Assembly (NCBI RefSeq): GCF_003002815.1
Contig: NZ_PVTF01000011.1
Coordinates: 62,001-126,000 of the forward strand
DNA: 64,000 nucleotides
Direction of reading: 5' to 3'
Origin: Umezawaea tangerina
GTDB lineage: Bacteria > Actinomycetota > Actinomycetes > Mycobacteriales > Pseudonocardiaceae
The translations under genes and the position numbers were made by a program. Shown here piece after piece: positions 24,438-33,017 of the stretch. The notes beneath the pieces were generated by a model, which was not told the DNA's origin, ran no database searches, and was given only the letters and a program-made list of their open reading frames with translations. How positions within the stretch are numbered: the stretch's first letter is position 1; every line of letters starts with the position of its first letter.

Positions 24438-25478
24438 GTGGCCCGGATCATCCACCAATTATCCCTCAACGAGAATTGTTCGCCGCCGTTGCCGGGTGTG
24501 GTCGAGGCGTTGTCGGGCGCGCTGGACCAGGTCCACCTCACCCTCGACGCGCTGGCCGACGGCCTCGCGGCCGACCTGGCCGGACGCCTGGGGCTCGACG
24601 CGGGGCGGGTGGTGGCCGGAGCCGGGTCCGGGGCGCTGCTCCAGCAGTTCCTCACGGCGCACGCCGGTGCGGGGACGACGGTGGTGCACACCTGGCCGTC
24701 GTTCGAGATGTACCCGCTGCTGATCCGCAACGCCCTGGCGGAGCCGGTCGCGGTGACCGGTCCCGACGACCGGCAGGACCTGGCGGCCGTGGCGGCCGCG
24801 GTCACCCCGGACACCTCGGTCGTGCTGCTGTGCAACCCGAACAACCCCACCGGTGAGGTGCTCGACGCCGCCCGGCTCCGCGACCTGCTCGACGCCCTGC
24901 CGCCGCACGTGCTCGTGCTGGTCGACGAGGCCTACCGGGAGTTCGCCGCCCCGGACGCGATCGCCGACGCCGTGGAGCTGCACAGGACCGACGACCGGGT
25001 GGCGGTCGTCCGGACCTTCTCCAAGTCCCACGGGCTGCTGGGCCTGCGCGTCGGATACCTGGTGGGGGCGGCCGAGGTCGTCGCGCCGGTGCGCCGCACC
25101 ACGCCGTTCTACCGCGTCCCGACCATCGCCCAGGCGGCGGCGGTGGCCGCGCTCAAGGCCGAGCCGGAGATGCGGGAGCAGTGCGAACGGGTGGCCGCCG
25201 AGCGGGACCGCGTCCGGTCCGGGCTGCTGGACCTGGGCTTCGACGTGCCGCCCAGCGGCGGGAACTTCCTGTGGCTGCGGCTCGGTGCGCGCAACCGGGA
25301 GTTCGTGGAGCACCTGGCCGAGGACGGCATCGCCGTCCGCGCACTGGCGGGCGGCTCGGGGGTGAGGGTCAGCACCGGCATCCCCGAGGCCAACGACGCG
25401 GTCCTGCGCGCGGCGGGCCGGTTCGCCGCCGGACTCGCCGCGGCCCGCACGACGCCCGCCTCGACCGACCACCGCTGA
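24438..25478 (+). CDS. HisC-like PLP-dependent aminotransferase of the terpenoid cluster
   Basis: 346 residues from GTG at 24438, preferred over the ATG at 24405 because GGAAAGG lies 7 nt upstream and the preceding codons have atypical third positions. Fold-type I class II signatures: SLNEN (residues about 9-13), CNPNNPTG, LVDEAYREF, and RTFSKSHGLLGLRVGYL with the PLP lysine at 196. It is most like histidinol-phosphate/aromatic aminotransferases. It is strikingly similar to the N-terminal half of the fusion at 33018-35000 (IxHQLSLNEN, HLTLDALADGL, FSKSHGLLGLRVGYLV), so the two are paralogues inside one cluster. Its amino acceptor is unknown; an aromatic or imidazole-type keto precursor is possible. 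Confidence 0.88.
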   Translation: MARIIHQLSLNENCSPPLPGVVEALSGALDQVHLTLDALADGLAADLAGRLGLDAGRVVAGAGSGALLQQFLTAHAGAGTTVVHTWPSFEMYPLLIRNALAEPVAVTGPDDRQDLAAVAAAVTPDTSVVLLCNPNNPTGEVLDAARLRDLLDALPPHVLVLVDEAYREFAAPDAIADAVELHRTDDRVAVVRTFSKSHGLLGLRVGYLVGAAEVVAPVRRTTPFYRVPTIAQAAAVAALKAEPEMREQCERVAAERDRVRSGLLDLGFDVPPSGGNFLWLRLGARNREFVEHLAEDGIAVRALAGGSGVRVSTGIPEANDAVLRAAGRFAAGLAAARTTPASTDHR

Positions 25479-25490
25479 CCGGGGCACCGC

Positions 25491-25517
25491 GGGCCGGGTG
25501 CCGCGCGTGCCCGGCCC
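25491..25517 (+). terminator. Hairpin between aminotransferase and cyclase genes
   Basis: GGGCCGGG (25491-25498) and CCCGGCCC (25510-25517) pair perfectly with an 11-nt loop. It starts 13 nt after the aminotransferase stop and 70 nt before the cyclase. It may attenuate rather than end transcription, since the genes are co-oriented. Confidence 0.45.
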
Positions 25518-25586
25518 GACGGCGCCGACCTCGTGATCCCCCACTCGTGACGAGCCCCCGGTCCCGGCCGGGTGAGAGGAACCCGA

Positions 25587-27278
25587 ATGACTTCGGTGCA
25601 CGTCGACCCCGATCCGTTCACGGAGGTCCTCGAAGCGGCGATCGCCGAGGGAGCCGAGGTCCTGTTCGGCGCCCAGCGCGACGACGGCGTGTTCGACTAC
25701 GGCGAGGACAGCCTGACCTCGACCCTGGGCACGGTCGGCGCGGTGTCGGCGCTGCACTTCGCCGACCCCGTGGGCAGCGCCGACCTGATCGCCGCGGGCG
25801 CCGGGTGGCTCAGGCGCACCCAGAACGAGGACGGCGGCTGGGCGATGGTCCCCGGCCTGCCGAGCGAGGCGGGCCCGACGGCGGTCGCCTCCGCCGTCCT
25901 GCACCTGGTCGACCCGGAGGGCAGCGCGACCCCGGTCGCCACCGGGCAGCGCTGGATGGACGACCACGGCGGCCTGGACGCGATCCCGCACCCCGAGGTC
26001 GTCTCGTGGTGCCGCCAGTACTACGGCTTCGTCGGCTGGCTGGCCCCGGAGGACATGCGCCGCTTCCCGCTGGAGCTGGCGCTGCTGCCCGGCCTGTACC
26101 GCAGGCTGTTCGACCTGCGCCTGCCGATGGCGTCCGCGCTCGGCCTCGCCCAGGCCCGGCACAAGCCGCTCACCCGGCTCCAGCGCGCGCTGGCCCGCTG
26201 GGGGGAGCCCAACGCGCTGAAGGTGGTCCGGCAGGTCTACGAGCACGAGGGCTCGACCGGGGCCTGGTGCGAGAACGCGTGGGTCACCGGGCTGGTCTGC
26301 ACCGGTCTGGCCCGCGCGGGTCTGGCGCCGGACATGGTCGCCGCCGCCGTCGGGTGGTTCCACCGGTCCATGGCGCCCGACGGCTCGTGGGAGACCGGCC
26401 CGCTCGACGCGGCCTGGACGATGTACGCCGCGCGCGGCCTCGCCGAGGCGGGCTACGCGGGCGACCCGCGGCTGGCGGCCTCGGTCCGGCTGTTCGTGCG
26501 CATCCAGCAGCACCGCCCGTTCCTGGCGTTCGGCTGCCCGCCGGGCTACTGGGGCTGGTCGGGCACGGAGGGCTGGCCCTCGACCCTGGAGACGGGAGAG
26601 GTCCTCTCCGTGCTGTGCAGGCTGCCCGGCGACGAGCAGGCGGACGCGGTCCGCCGGGGGGTCGACTGGCTCACCCGCGTGCAGGACACCCGCGGGTCCT
26701 GGGGCCTCTGCGTGCGCAACACCAAGGTGGCCAACAGCGGTCCGTGCCCGATGACCACCGTGCAGGCCGTCGACGCCCTGCTCGACGCGGGTGTGCCCGC
26801 CGGCGACCGCCGGGTGCGCCGCGCACTGGGCTGGCTGGCGCGGGTCCAGAGCCCGGAGGGCACCTTCGAGTCGGTCTGGTACCGGCACCACACCATGGGC
26901 ACCGCGGCCGTGCTGGAGACCTTCTCCAGGGTCGGGCGCGCGGCCGACGAGCCCGCCCGCCGGGCGGTGGCCTGGCTGGAACGCACCCGGCTGCCCGACG
27001 GGTCGTGGGGGGACGGTTCCGGCGCGCCCGGCACGGTCGAGGAGACCGGCTGGGCGGTGTCCTCCCTGCTGGCCGCGGGCGCGGACCCGGCCACCGTGCG
27101 GTCGGGCGTGGACTGGCTGCTGGCGCGCCGACGGCCCGGCGGCGGGTGGCCGTCGGAGAACGTGCACGAGTACGTGCGCTTCGTGAGCCGGTACAGCAAC
27201 CCCGCGTTCGCCCACGGGATGGCGCTGCGCGCGCTCGGCCGCTACCGGACGGCGACCCGGCGGGACACGACTTCGTGA
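25587..27278 (+). CDS. Squalene-hopene-cyclase-like terpene cyclase lacking DxDD
   Basis: 563 residues from ATG at 25587 (GAGAGGAA upstream). Repeated alpha/alpha-barrel helices and QW-like segments run through it: RRTQNEDGGWAMVPG, MAPDGSWETGP, RVQDTRGSWGLCV, RVQSPEGTFESVW, RTRLPDGSWGDGS and RRRPGGGWPSE. This is the prenyltransferase/squalene-oxidase repeat fold of class II cyclases. In SHC the helix after a conserved proline reads P-D-x-D-D-T-A; here residues 331-337 are P-S-T-L-E-T-G, so the catalytic DxDD has become STLE. Either another acid (Glu335 or an upstream Asp/Glu) initiates cyclisation, an epoxide substrate lowers the demand, or the protein is not a cyclase. Context (UbiA, FAD epoxidase, prenyl synthase) supports cyclisation of a prenylated intermediate. 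Confidence 0.82.
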   Translation: MTSVHVDPDPFTEVLEAAIAEGAEVLFGAQRDDGVFDYGEDSLTSTLGTVGAVSALHFADPVGSADLIAAGAGWLRRTQNEDGGWAMVPGLPSEAGPTAVASAVLHLVDPEGSATPVATGQRWMDDHGGLDAIPHPEVVSWCRQYYGFVGWLAPEDMRRFPLELALLPGLYRRLFDLRLPMASALGLAQARHKPLTRLQRALARWGEPNALKVVRQVYEHEGSTGAWCENAWVTGLVCTGLARAGLAPDMVAAAVGWFHRSMAPDGSWETGPLDAAWTMYAARGLAEAGYAGDPRLAASVRLFVRIQQHRPFLAFGCPPGYWGWSGTEGWPSTLETGEVLSVLCRLPGDEQADAVRRGVDWLTRVQDTRGSWGLCVRNTKVANSGPCPMTTVQAVDALLDAGVPAGDRRVRRALGWLARVQSPEGTFESVWYRHHTMGTAAVLETFSRVGRAADEPARRAVAWLERTRLPDGSWGDGSGAPGTVEETGWAVSSLLAAGADPATVRSGVDWLLARRRPGGGWPSENVHEYVRFVSRYSNPAFAHGMALRALGRYRTATRRDTTS

Positions 27279-27321
27279 GCCGCCGGTCCCACCAGCTGAC
27301 CCCAGGAACCGGAGAGGCCCG

Positions 27322-28536
27322 ATGACCGGCACGACGCACGAGGACTCCTTCACCGAGGACTACTGGCGCGACCCGCACGAGACCCTCGCCAGGACGCGCG
27401 AGACCAGCCCCGTCCGCGAGGTCGAGTTCGAGACCGGGCCGACCTGGCTGGTCACCCGCTACGCCGACGTGCGCGCCGGGCTCACCGACGAGCGGCTGGC
27501 CAAGGACTGGCGGTCGAGCCTCCCGGAGGAGGAACGGGCCTCCGCGCCACCGGGGCTGCCCGCGCCGATGTCGCACATGCTGACCTCGCTCGACCCGCCG
27601 GAGCACACCCGGCTGCGGAACCTGGTCGTCCAGGCGTTCACCGCGCGCCGGATCGCCGAGCTGCGCCCGCGGGTCGAGGCCGTCGCCGCCGAGCTGCTCG
27701 ACGCCCTGCCCGAGCACGAGCCGGTCGACCTCGTGGCGCGGTACGCGATCGTCCTGCCGATGGTGGTGATCTGCGAGCTGCTCGGCGTTCCCGAGATCGA
27801 CCGCGAGGAGTTCGCCCGCCTCTCGACCGTCCTCATCGACGAGTGCCCCGAACCCGAGATGGTCCTGGCCTCCACCCGGATGGCCGACTACCTGGAGGGC
27901 CTGGTCGCCGCCAAGCGCGCGGCACCGGACAGCGCGCTGCTGTCCGCGCTGATCACGGCGTCGGACGAGGGCGACCGGCTCTCCGACCTGGAGATCGTGG
28001 CGATGGCGATGCTGCTGCTCATGGCGGGCCACGAGACCACCGCCGTGTTCATCACCAACAGCGTCCGCGCGCTGCTGGCCGACCCGGCCGGGCTGGACCG
28101 CCTCGCCTCCCCGGCGTCCGCCCCGTCCCTGGTCGAGGAGCTGCTGCGCTGGCTCTCGCCCGCCATCAACGCCTCGCTGCGCTTCGCCACGGAGGACCTG
28201 GAGATCGGCGGGGTGGCGATCCGCAGGGGCGAGTCGGTGATGCTGTCGACCGGCGGCGCCAACCGCGACCCCGCCCAGTTCCCGGAACCGACGAGGTTCG
28301 ACCCGGACCGCGACACCGCCGGCCACCTGGCCTTCGGCCACGGGATCCACCGCTGCCTGGGGGCGGCCCTGGTCCGGCTGGAGGGCGAGGTGGGCCTGTC
28401 CGCCCTGTTCAGCCGGTTCCCGCTCATGCGGGCGGCCGCCGACCCCGCGGACCTGACCTTCCGCCGCAGCGTCCACGTCCACGCCCCGCGCACGTTCCCG
28501 GTCGTGCTCGGTCCCAGGACCGAACCGGGCGAGTGA
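27322..28536 (+). CDS. Cytochrome P450
   Basis: 404 residues with GGAGAGG before the ATG. I-helix: LLLMAGHETTAVFI, with the acid/Thr pair for O2 activation replaced by the usual GHETT of bacterial class I P450s. The ExxR helix follows, then the heme loop FGHGIHRCLGAAL with Cys345 as thiolate ligand. Length and motifs match soluble actinomycete CYP105/CYP107-like enzymes, which need external ferredoxin; none is encoded nearby. In this cluster it would oxidise the terpenoid skeleton. A perfect 11-bp hairpin follows. Confidence 0.95.
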   Translation: MTGTTHEDSFTEDYWRDPHETLARTRETSPVREVEFETGPTWLVTRYADVRAGLTDERLAKDWRSSLPEEERASAPPGLPAPMSHMLTSLDPPEHTRLRNLVVQAFTARRIAELRPRVEAVAAELLDALPEHEPVDLVARYAIVLPMVVICELLGVPEIDREEFARLSTVLIDECPEPEMVLASTRMADYLEGLVAAKRAAPDSALLSALITASDEGDRLSDLEIVAMAMLLLMAGHETTAVFITNSVRALLADPAGLDRLASPASAPSLVEELLRWLSPAINASLRFATEDLEIGGVAIRRGESVMLSTGGANRDPAQFPEPTRFDPDRDTAGHLAFGHGIHRCLGAALVRLEGEVGLSALFSRFPLMRAAADPADLTFRRSVHVHAPRTFPVVLGPRTEPGE

Positions 28537-28542
28537 CGCGCC

Positions 28543-28576
28543 GCCGGTCGCGGTCGTCCCGACGGCCGCGACCGGC
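28543..28576 (+). terminator. Hairpin terminator after the P450
   Basis: GCCGGTCGCGG (28543-28553) pairs perfectly with CCGCGACCGGC (28566-28576), 12-nt loop, starting 6 nt after the stop. It closes the aminotransferase-cyclase-P450 unit. Confidence 0.65.
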
Positions 28577-28621
28577 CTGGACTCGCCGGGGGAGCGGACC
28601 TCGGCCCGCGCCCCCGCAGCC

Positions 28622-29455
28622 TCACTCCTTCACGGTCGTCGCCGACATCCCGGCCTCCTGGAACCTGCCCCACCGCGGCTCCGCCCCGCGCGGCTCGTCA
28701 CCCATCACGGTGACCCGCTGCCCCACCCGGCGCCCCGCGTAGTCGTTCACCGCGTAGTGCTGGGTCGCCCTGTTGTCCCACATCGCCACCGCGCCCTCCA
28801 CCCACCGGTACCGGCAGGTGCGCTGCGGGCTCTCCGACACCGCGAACAGGTGCTCCAGCAGCGCGTCGCTCTCACCCTTGCTGAGCTGGAGGATCCGCCG
28901 GGTGAACATGCGGTTGACGTAGAGGCTCCGGCGGCCGGTGACCGGGTGCGTCCGGACCACCGGGTGCTCGGCCTCGCTGCGGAACGTGCCGTTCGGGTGG
29001 ACGAACAGGTGCGACGCCGTGGTGCCCTCCAACAGGTCCCGGATCGGTTCCGACAACGCCTCGTAGGCGAGGTACTGGTTGCTCCACATCGTGTCGCCGC
29101 CCGATTCCGGCGTCAGCGTGATCTGCAGGACGGAGGCGATGGGCGGGCTTTGGGCGAACGTCACGTCGGTGTGCCAGACATCGGCGCGCGCGCCTTGTTC
29201 GGAATCGAGCACGACGATTTTGTCGTGGCCTTCCAGTTTCGGCAGGAAGGGGTGCACCTCCAACTGCCCGAACCGGCTGCCGAACGCCTCGTGGGCCTGC
29301 GGGGTCAGGCCGCCCGCGTCCGGGAAGAAGAGCACGAGATGGCGCATGAGCAGGTCGTGGACCTCCTTGAACTGCTCGTCGTCGACCGAGCCGAGGTCGA
29401 CGCCGTACACCTCGGCGCCGAGGGAACCGGAGATCGGGCGAACCTGGAATGGCAT
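28622..29455 (-). CDS. TauD/TfdA-family Fe(II)/2-oxoglutarate dioxygenase
   Basis: 277 residues. The iron-binding facial triad is visible: WHTDVTF gives His95 and Asp97, and TQHYAVNDY gives His233; an Arg about 11 residues later (GRRVGQRVTV) would bind 2-oxoglutarate. The N-terminus VRPISGSLGAEVYGVDLGSVDDEQ is standard for TauD-like enzymes. It would hydroxylate, desaturate or cleave an aliphatic position using 2-oxoglutarate and O2. It is transcribed toward the P450 and divergent from the methyltransferase, so it forms its own transcription unit within the cluster. Confidence 0.93.
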   Translation of the reverse strand: MPFQVRPISGSLGAEVYGVDLGSVDDEQFKEVHDLLMRHLVLFFPDAGGLTPQAHEAFGSRFGQLEVHPFLPKLEGHDKIVVLDSEQGARADVWHTDVTFAQSPPIASVLQITLTPESGGDTMWSNQYLAYEALSEPIRDLLEGTTASHLFVHPNGTFRSEAEHPVVRTHPVTGRRSLYVNRMFTRRILQLSKGESDALLEHLFAVSESPQRTCRYRWVEGAVAMWDNRATQHYAVNDYAGRRVGQRVTVMGDEPRGAEPRWGRFQEAGMSATTVKE

Positions 29456-29548
29456 GTCGTACGCCTTTCTTCTGATGTGCGCGATCGAATTCCGTGCGCG
29501 TGTCCGGCGGCACGGTCGACAGGGATTTCGGAATGCTCGTCGTTTCTC

Positions 29549-29578
29549 TTGACCGCCTTCGCGCGACGATGTCAGGAT
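29549..29578 (+). promoter_or_regulatory. Predicted promoter of the O-methyltransferase gene
   Basis: TTGACC (29549-29554) and CAGGAT (29573-29578) are separated by 18 bp and lie 48 bp upstream of the methyltransferase ATG, in the divergent region shared with the dioxygenase. Confidence 0.45.
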
Positions 29579-29625
29579 CTTGGTGGACGAATCGTCTCCC
29601 GCCCTATCGAGGGGAATTCATCGGA

Positions 29626-30618
29626 ATGACCGCACAGGACGAGTTGGCGAAGATGGTCGACCTCGCGACGCCGTTCGCGGTCAGGGTGGCCGTCACCCTG
29701 CACCTGCCCGAGCTGATCGACGGCGGCACCACCGGGCTCGCCGAGCTGGCCGCCTCCGCCGGGGCCGTCCCCGACGCGTTGCGCAGGCTGCTGGACCACC
29801 TCACCTCCATCGGCTTCTTCGCCCGGCCGCGGCCCGGCGTCTACGCGTTGACCGACGTGTCGCGCCTGCTGCTGAGCGAGGACTACGGCGCGGCGCGCAG
29901 CTGGCTCGACAGCGAGGGGCCGGGCGCGAGGATGGACCTCGCCTTCGCGGGCATGGCGCACTCGGTGCGCACCGGCAAGTCCGCCTACGGGGTCGTGCAC
30001 GGCGTCCCGTTCTGGGACGACTACGGCGCCGACGAGGAGCTGCGGGTCTTCTTCGGCGGGATCATGGCCGTCCACGCCTGGCAGACCGGCCCGGTCGTGG
30101 CCACCGAGGTCGACTGGACGTCCAGCCGTCGGGTGCTGGACGTCGGGGGCGGTGTCGGCGCGCTGCTGGCCGAGGTGCTCAAGGCCAACCGGCACCTGAC
30201 CGGCGCCGTCCTGGACCTGCCCCCGGTCGAGCCGGACGCCACCACCGCGCTGAAGGAGGCCGGGGTGTCCGACCGGGCGGGCTTCGTGCCCGGCAGCTTC
30301 TTCGACCCGCTGCCCACCGGCTACGACACCTACGTGATCTCCAGGGTCGTCACCGACTGGGACGACGAGGACGCGCTGCGGATCATGACCCGCGCCGCCG
30401 AGGCCGTCGGCACCGGCCGGGTGCTGGTCGTGGAGGTGCTGGCCGGGCAGGAGCACGCGAAGAACAACTCGTCGTTCGACCTCCAGTCGCTCGCCCTGCT
30501 CGGCGGCCGGGAGCGCTCGGAGGAGGACTTCGTCGCACTCGCCGGGCGCGCCGGGTTCGCCACCGCCACCGCCCGCCGCTGGGACAGCGGGCTGCTCGTC
30601 GTGGAGTGCGGGCTCTGA
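29626..30618 (+). CDS. SAM-dependent O-methyltransferase (AdoMet_MT acetylserotonin-type)
   Basis: 330 residues from ATG at 29626. The N-terminal winged-helix dimerisation domain (about 1-95: FAVRVAVTLHLPELIDGGTTGLAELAASAGAVPDALRRLLDHLTSIGFF) precedes a Rossmann MT domain with motif I VLDVGGGVGALLAEVL. YDTYVISRVVTDWDDEDALRIM corresponds to the WNDE-type region; here WDDEDA replaces the plant-like HDW/WND order. The usual catalytic His before the W is not obvious (VVTDWDD), as in some actinomycete polyketide OMT relatives of unusual reactivity. It probably methylates a phenol or hydroxyl of the cluster product. Terminator hairpin downstream. Confidence 0.9.
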   Translation: MTAQDELAKMVDLATPFAVRVAVTLHLPELIDGGTTGLAELAASAGAVPDALRRLLDHLTSIGFFARPRPGVYALTDVSRLLLSEDYGAARSWLDSEGPGARMDLAFAGMAHSVRTGKSAYGVVHGVPFWDDYGADEELRVFFGGIMAVHAWQTGPVVATEVDWTSSRRVLDVGGGVGALLAEVLKANRHLTGAVLDLPPVEPDATTALKEAGVSDRAGFVPGSFFDPLPTGYDTYVISRVVTDWDDEDALRIMTRAAEAVGTGRVLVVEVLAGQEHAKNNSSFDLQSLALLGGRERSEEDFVALAGRAGFATATARRWDSGLLVVECGL

Positions 30619-30633
30619 ACCAGGACGTCGACG

Positions 30634-30673
30634 GGGGTGGTCGGCCGGGTGGGTCCGTCCGGTCGACCACCCC
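30634..30673. terminator. Hairpin between convergent methyltransferase and monooxygenase genes
   Basis: GGGGTGGTCG (30634-30643) and CGACCACCCC (30664-30673) pair perfectly over 10 bp. They lie between two convergent genes and could serve both. Confidence 0.55.
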
Positions 30674-30725
30674 GCGGCGGCTTCGTGGCACGGGTGCCGC
30701 ACCGGCACGGGATCCCGGCGCGCCG

Positions 30726-31991
30726 TCACCGCGACCGCGCCCAACCCGGCAGCCGCCCGCCCCTCGGGTCGGGCAGCACGCCCAGCTGGTGCAGCCGGTC
30801 CAACGGGGTGAGGGGGTGCTGCCCCAGCCCCGCCATGTTGTGCATGATCGTGTAGCGCAGCCGCCGGTTGCCGCCGGTCTTGCGCAGCGCGCGGCGGCCC
30901 AGCACCCGCACGAGCGGCGACAGGTCGCTGATCATGCGGGTGGCGTTGTGGCTGGTCGTCCCGACGTGCGCCAGCGCCTGCCTGCGCTCGGCGCTCCACT
31001 CGCGCAGCCGCGGCCGCAGCAGGTCCGGTGACAGGTCGCCGTCGAGCGGGCGCAACCGCGTCGCCAGGCTCGCCGCGTCCAGGATCGAGCTGTTCATGCC
31101 CTGACCCGCCGCCGGGTGCACGGCGTGCGCGCTCTCCCCGATCAGCACCAGCCCGTCGGCGGTCAGCGACGTGGCCAGCGCCCGCCCCACCGGCAGCACC
31201 TGCCGGGTCGGCCAGGCGCGGGCGACGTCCTCGCGCAGCGGGGCGAACGCCGGGACGTCGCGCACCAGGCCGTCGACCCACCCGGCCGCGGCGGTCGCGT
31301 CCACGCCCCGGAGCTCGTCCGGTCCGACCTGCACGTACAGCCGTGCCCGCCCGCCGGGCAGTGGGTAGCGCATCGCCAGGCCGCGCGGGGTCGCGTAGGT
31401 GGATACGTCGTCGCCCGGCGCCTGGCCGGTCAGCTCGAACGCCGCCAGCCGGTGCTCGTAGTCGGTGCGCACGACCTCGATCCCGGAGGCGCGGCGCAAC
31501 CGCGAGGACACCCCGTCGGCCGCCACGACCAGCGCCGCCGTCAGGTCGCCGCCATCGGTGCGCACGCCCGTCGTGCGGCCGTTCTCGTCGCGCAGCAGCT
31601 CGCGCACCAGCACCCCGCGCCGCAGCTCGACCCCGGCGGGCAGCGTGCGGCTCAGCGCGCCCAGGATCACGTGGTAGTCGTGCACGAGCAGCCACGGCCG
31701 CTCGGTGGGCAGCGTCCGGTAGTCCATCGTCATCAGCGCCGCGCCGTGCGGGTCGCGCGCCACCAGGCCCGACAGGCGCAGCGCGCCGTCTGCGTCCAGC
31801 TCGTCGACGACACCCCAGTGCGCGAGCACGCCCGCCGCGCCGGGTTGCAGCAGCTCGCCCTTCGGCACGGCCCTGACCGCGCGCTGCTTGTCCAGCACCA
31901 GCACGCGCAGGCCGAGCCCGCCCAGCGCGTGCGCCGCCGCGAGCCCGGCGACCCCGGCCCCGCACACCACCACGTCCACGTCGGTACTCAT
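30726..31991 (-). CDS. FAD-dependent monooxygenase (UbiH/GGR-type), putative prenyl epoxidase
   Basis: 421 residues from ATG at 31991. FAD motifs: DVDVVVCGAGVAGLAAAHALGGLGLRVLVLDK at the N-terminus, the DG motif in VVAADGVSSRLRR, and GLVLIGESAHAVHPAAGQGMNSSILDA (GD-like motif, here GES in place of GD). These define class A flavoprotein monooxygenases. In clusters holding a UbiA prenyltransferase and a cyclase, such proteins epoxidise the terminal prenyl alkene and so prime proton-initiated cyclisation. That role is an inference; hydroxylation of the aromatic ring is an alternative. It is third in the minus-strand operon, 40 bp after UbiA. Confidence 0.88.
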   Translation of the reverse strand: MSTDVDVVVCGAGVAGLAAAHALGGLGLRVLVLDKQRAVRAVPKGELLQPGAAGVLAHWGVVDELDADGALRLSGLVARDPHGAALMTMDYRTLPTERPWLLVHDYHVILGALSRTLPAGVELRRGVLVRELLRDENGRTTGVRTDGGDLTAALVVAADGVSSRLRRASGIEVVRTDYEHRLAAFELTGQAPGDDVSTYATPRGLAMRYPLPGGRARLYVQVGPDELRGVDATAAAGWVDGLVRDVPAFAPLREDVARAWPTRQVLPVGRALATSLTADGLVLIGESAHAVHPAAGQGMNSSILDAASLATRLRPLDGDLSPDLLRPRLREWSAERRQALAHVGTTSHNATRMISDLSPLVRVLGRRALRKTGGNRRLRYTIMHNMAGLGQHPLTPLDRLHQLGVLPDPRGGRLPGWARSR

Positions 31992-32031
31992 GCCCAGCCC
32001 CGTCCCCGGTCGTCGTAGTACCTCACGCGTG

Positions 32032-33015
32032 TCATGAGGCGGTCGCCCTCCGCAGGCCCGCCGGGGGGATCTCGTGCCGGGCGCGCATCGCGTGCTGGGT
32101 GACGACGCTGAACGCGACGACCGGCAGCAGCACCGCCACCGCGACCGGCGCGCCCGCACCGGCGGCCGTCACCGCGCACGCCAGCACGAGCCGTTCGGCC
32201 ACCAGGACCTCGTGGGCGCGCAGCGCCGACTCGCGGGTGATGCCGTCGCCCTGGGTCAGCAGCCCGCCGAACACCCACGCGCCGATCGCGGTGGCCACCA
32301 CCAGCAGCGTCAGGTAGGACGTGCGGTCGGGCAGCGGCACCAGCACGGACGCCACGGCGGCGACCAGCGCCGAGCCGTAGAGGGCCTGCGCCAGGCGCGC
32401 GCCGTAGGCGACACCCCGTTGCACCGGCACCGACCGGTACCCGCCCGCCTCGTCGCCCTCCACGTCCCGCACCGCGCCGACCAGGTTGGACGCGGCGTCG
32501 TGCAGCAGGAACACCACGGCGAACGGCACCGCCGTCCACACGCGGCCGTCGGGCACGCAGGTGGCGCCCGCGAGCACGGCCAGCGAGGTCAGCGCCCCGC
32601 GCACCAGGTTGCCGGAGATGCCGCGCCCCTTGCACAGGCGGCTGTAGGCGGCGATCCCGGCCACGCCGACCACCAGCAGCACCAGCACCCGCCAGCCCGC
32701 GACCGCCGCCGCTGCCGCCGCGACGACCTCGCACACCACCGCCGAGAGCAGCGCGGCGCGCGGGCCGAGCCGCCCCGAGGGGATGGGGCGCTGGGGTTTG
32801 TCGATCGCGTCCAGGTCGCGGTCGAGCCAGTCGCCCAGGTAGTGCCCTCCCAGCCAGACCAGCACGGGGATCAGGACGGCCGCGACCAGGTGCCGCGGCT
32901 CGGGGTGGCCGCCCGCGACGGACGCGCCCGCCAGCCCGACGACACCGGGGTAGGGCAGCGTGTACGGGCGCCACGTCTGGACGTGTGCTTCGACGGTGCG
33001 CCGCCAGGTCGCCAC
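32032..33015 (-). CDS. UbiA-family membrane prenyltransferase
   Basis: 327 residues with about eight or nine membrane helices. The first Mg2+-diphosphate motif appears as GHYLGDWLDRDLDAIDKPQRPIPSGRL (D-x-x-D-x-D, then the KPxRPIPSG loop), and the second as NLVGAVRDVEGDEAGGYRSVPV (DxxGDxxxG). These are the two Asp-rich sites that bind the polyprenyl diphosphate. GTG at 33015 has GGAGGCGG upstream and follows the stop of the fusion gene by 2 bp, so coupling is likely. It should attach the prenyl chain made by the fused synthase domain to an aromatic or other acceptor. Confidence 0.93.
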   Translation of the reverse strand: MATWRRTVEAHVQTWRPYTLPYPGVVGLAGASVAGGHPEPRHLVAAVLIPVLVWLGGHYLGDWLDRDLDAIDKPQRPIPSGRLGPRAALLSAVVCEVVAAAAAAVAGWRVLVLLVVGVAGIAAYSRLCKGRGISGNLVRGALTSLAVLAGATCVPDGRVWTAVPFAVVFLLHDAASNLVGAVRDVEGDEAGGYRSVPVQRGVAYGARLAQALYGSALVAAVASVLVPLPDRTSYLTLLVVATAIGAWVFGGLLTQGDGITRESALRAHEVLVAERLVLACAVTAAGAGAPVAVAVLLPVVAFSVVTQHAMRARHEIPPAGLRRATAS

Positions 33016-33017
33016 GG

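Noticed and set aside
24459-27353. 964-codon minus-strand open frame over the aminotransferase and cyclase genes
   Set aside because: Crosses two well-supported plus-strand genes and their intergenic hairpin; no motifs.
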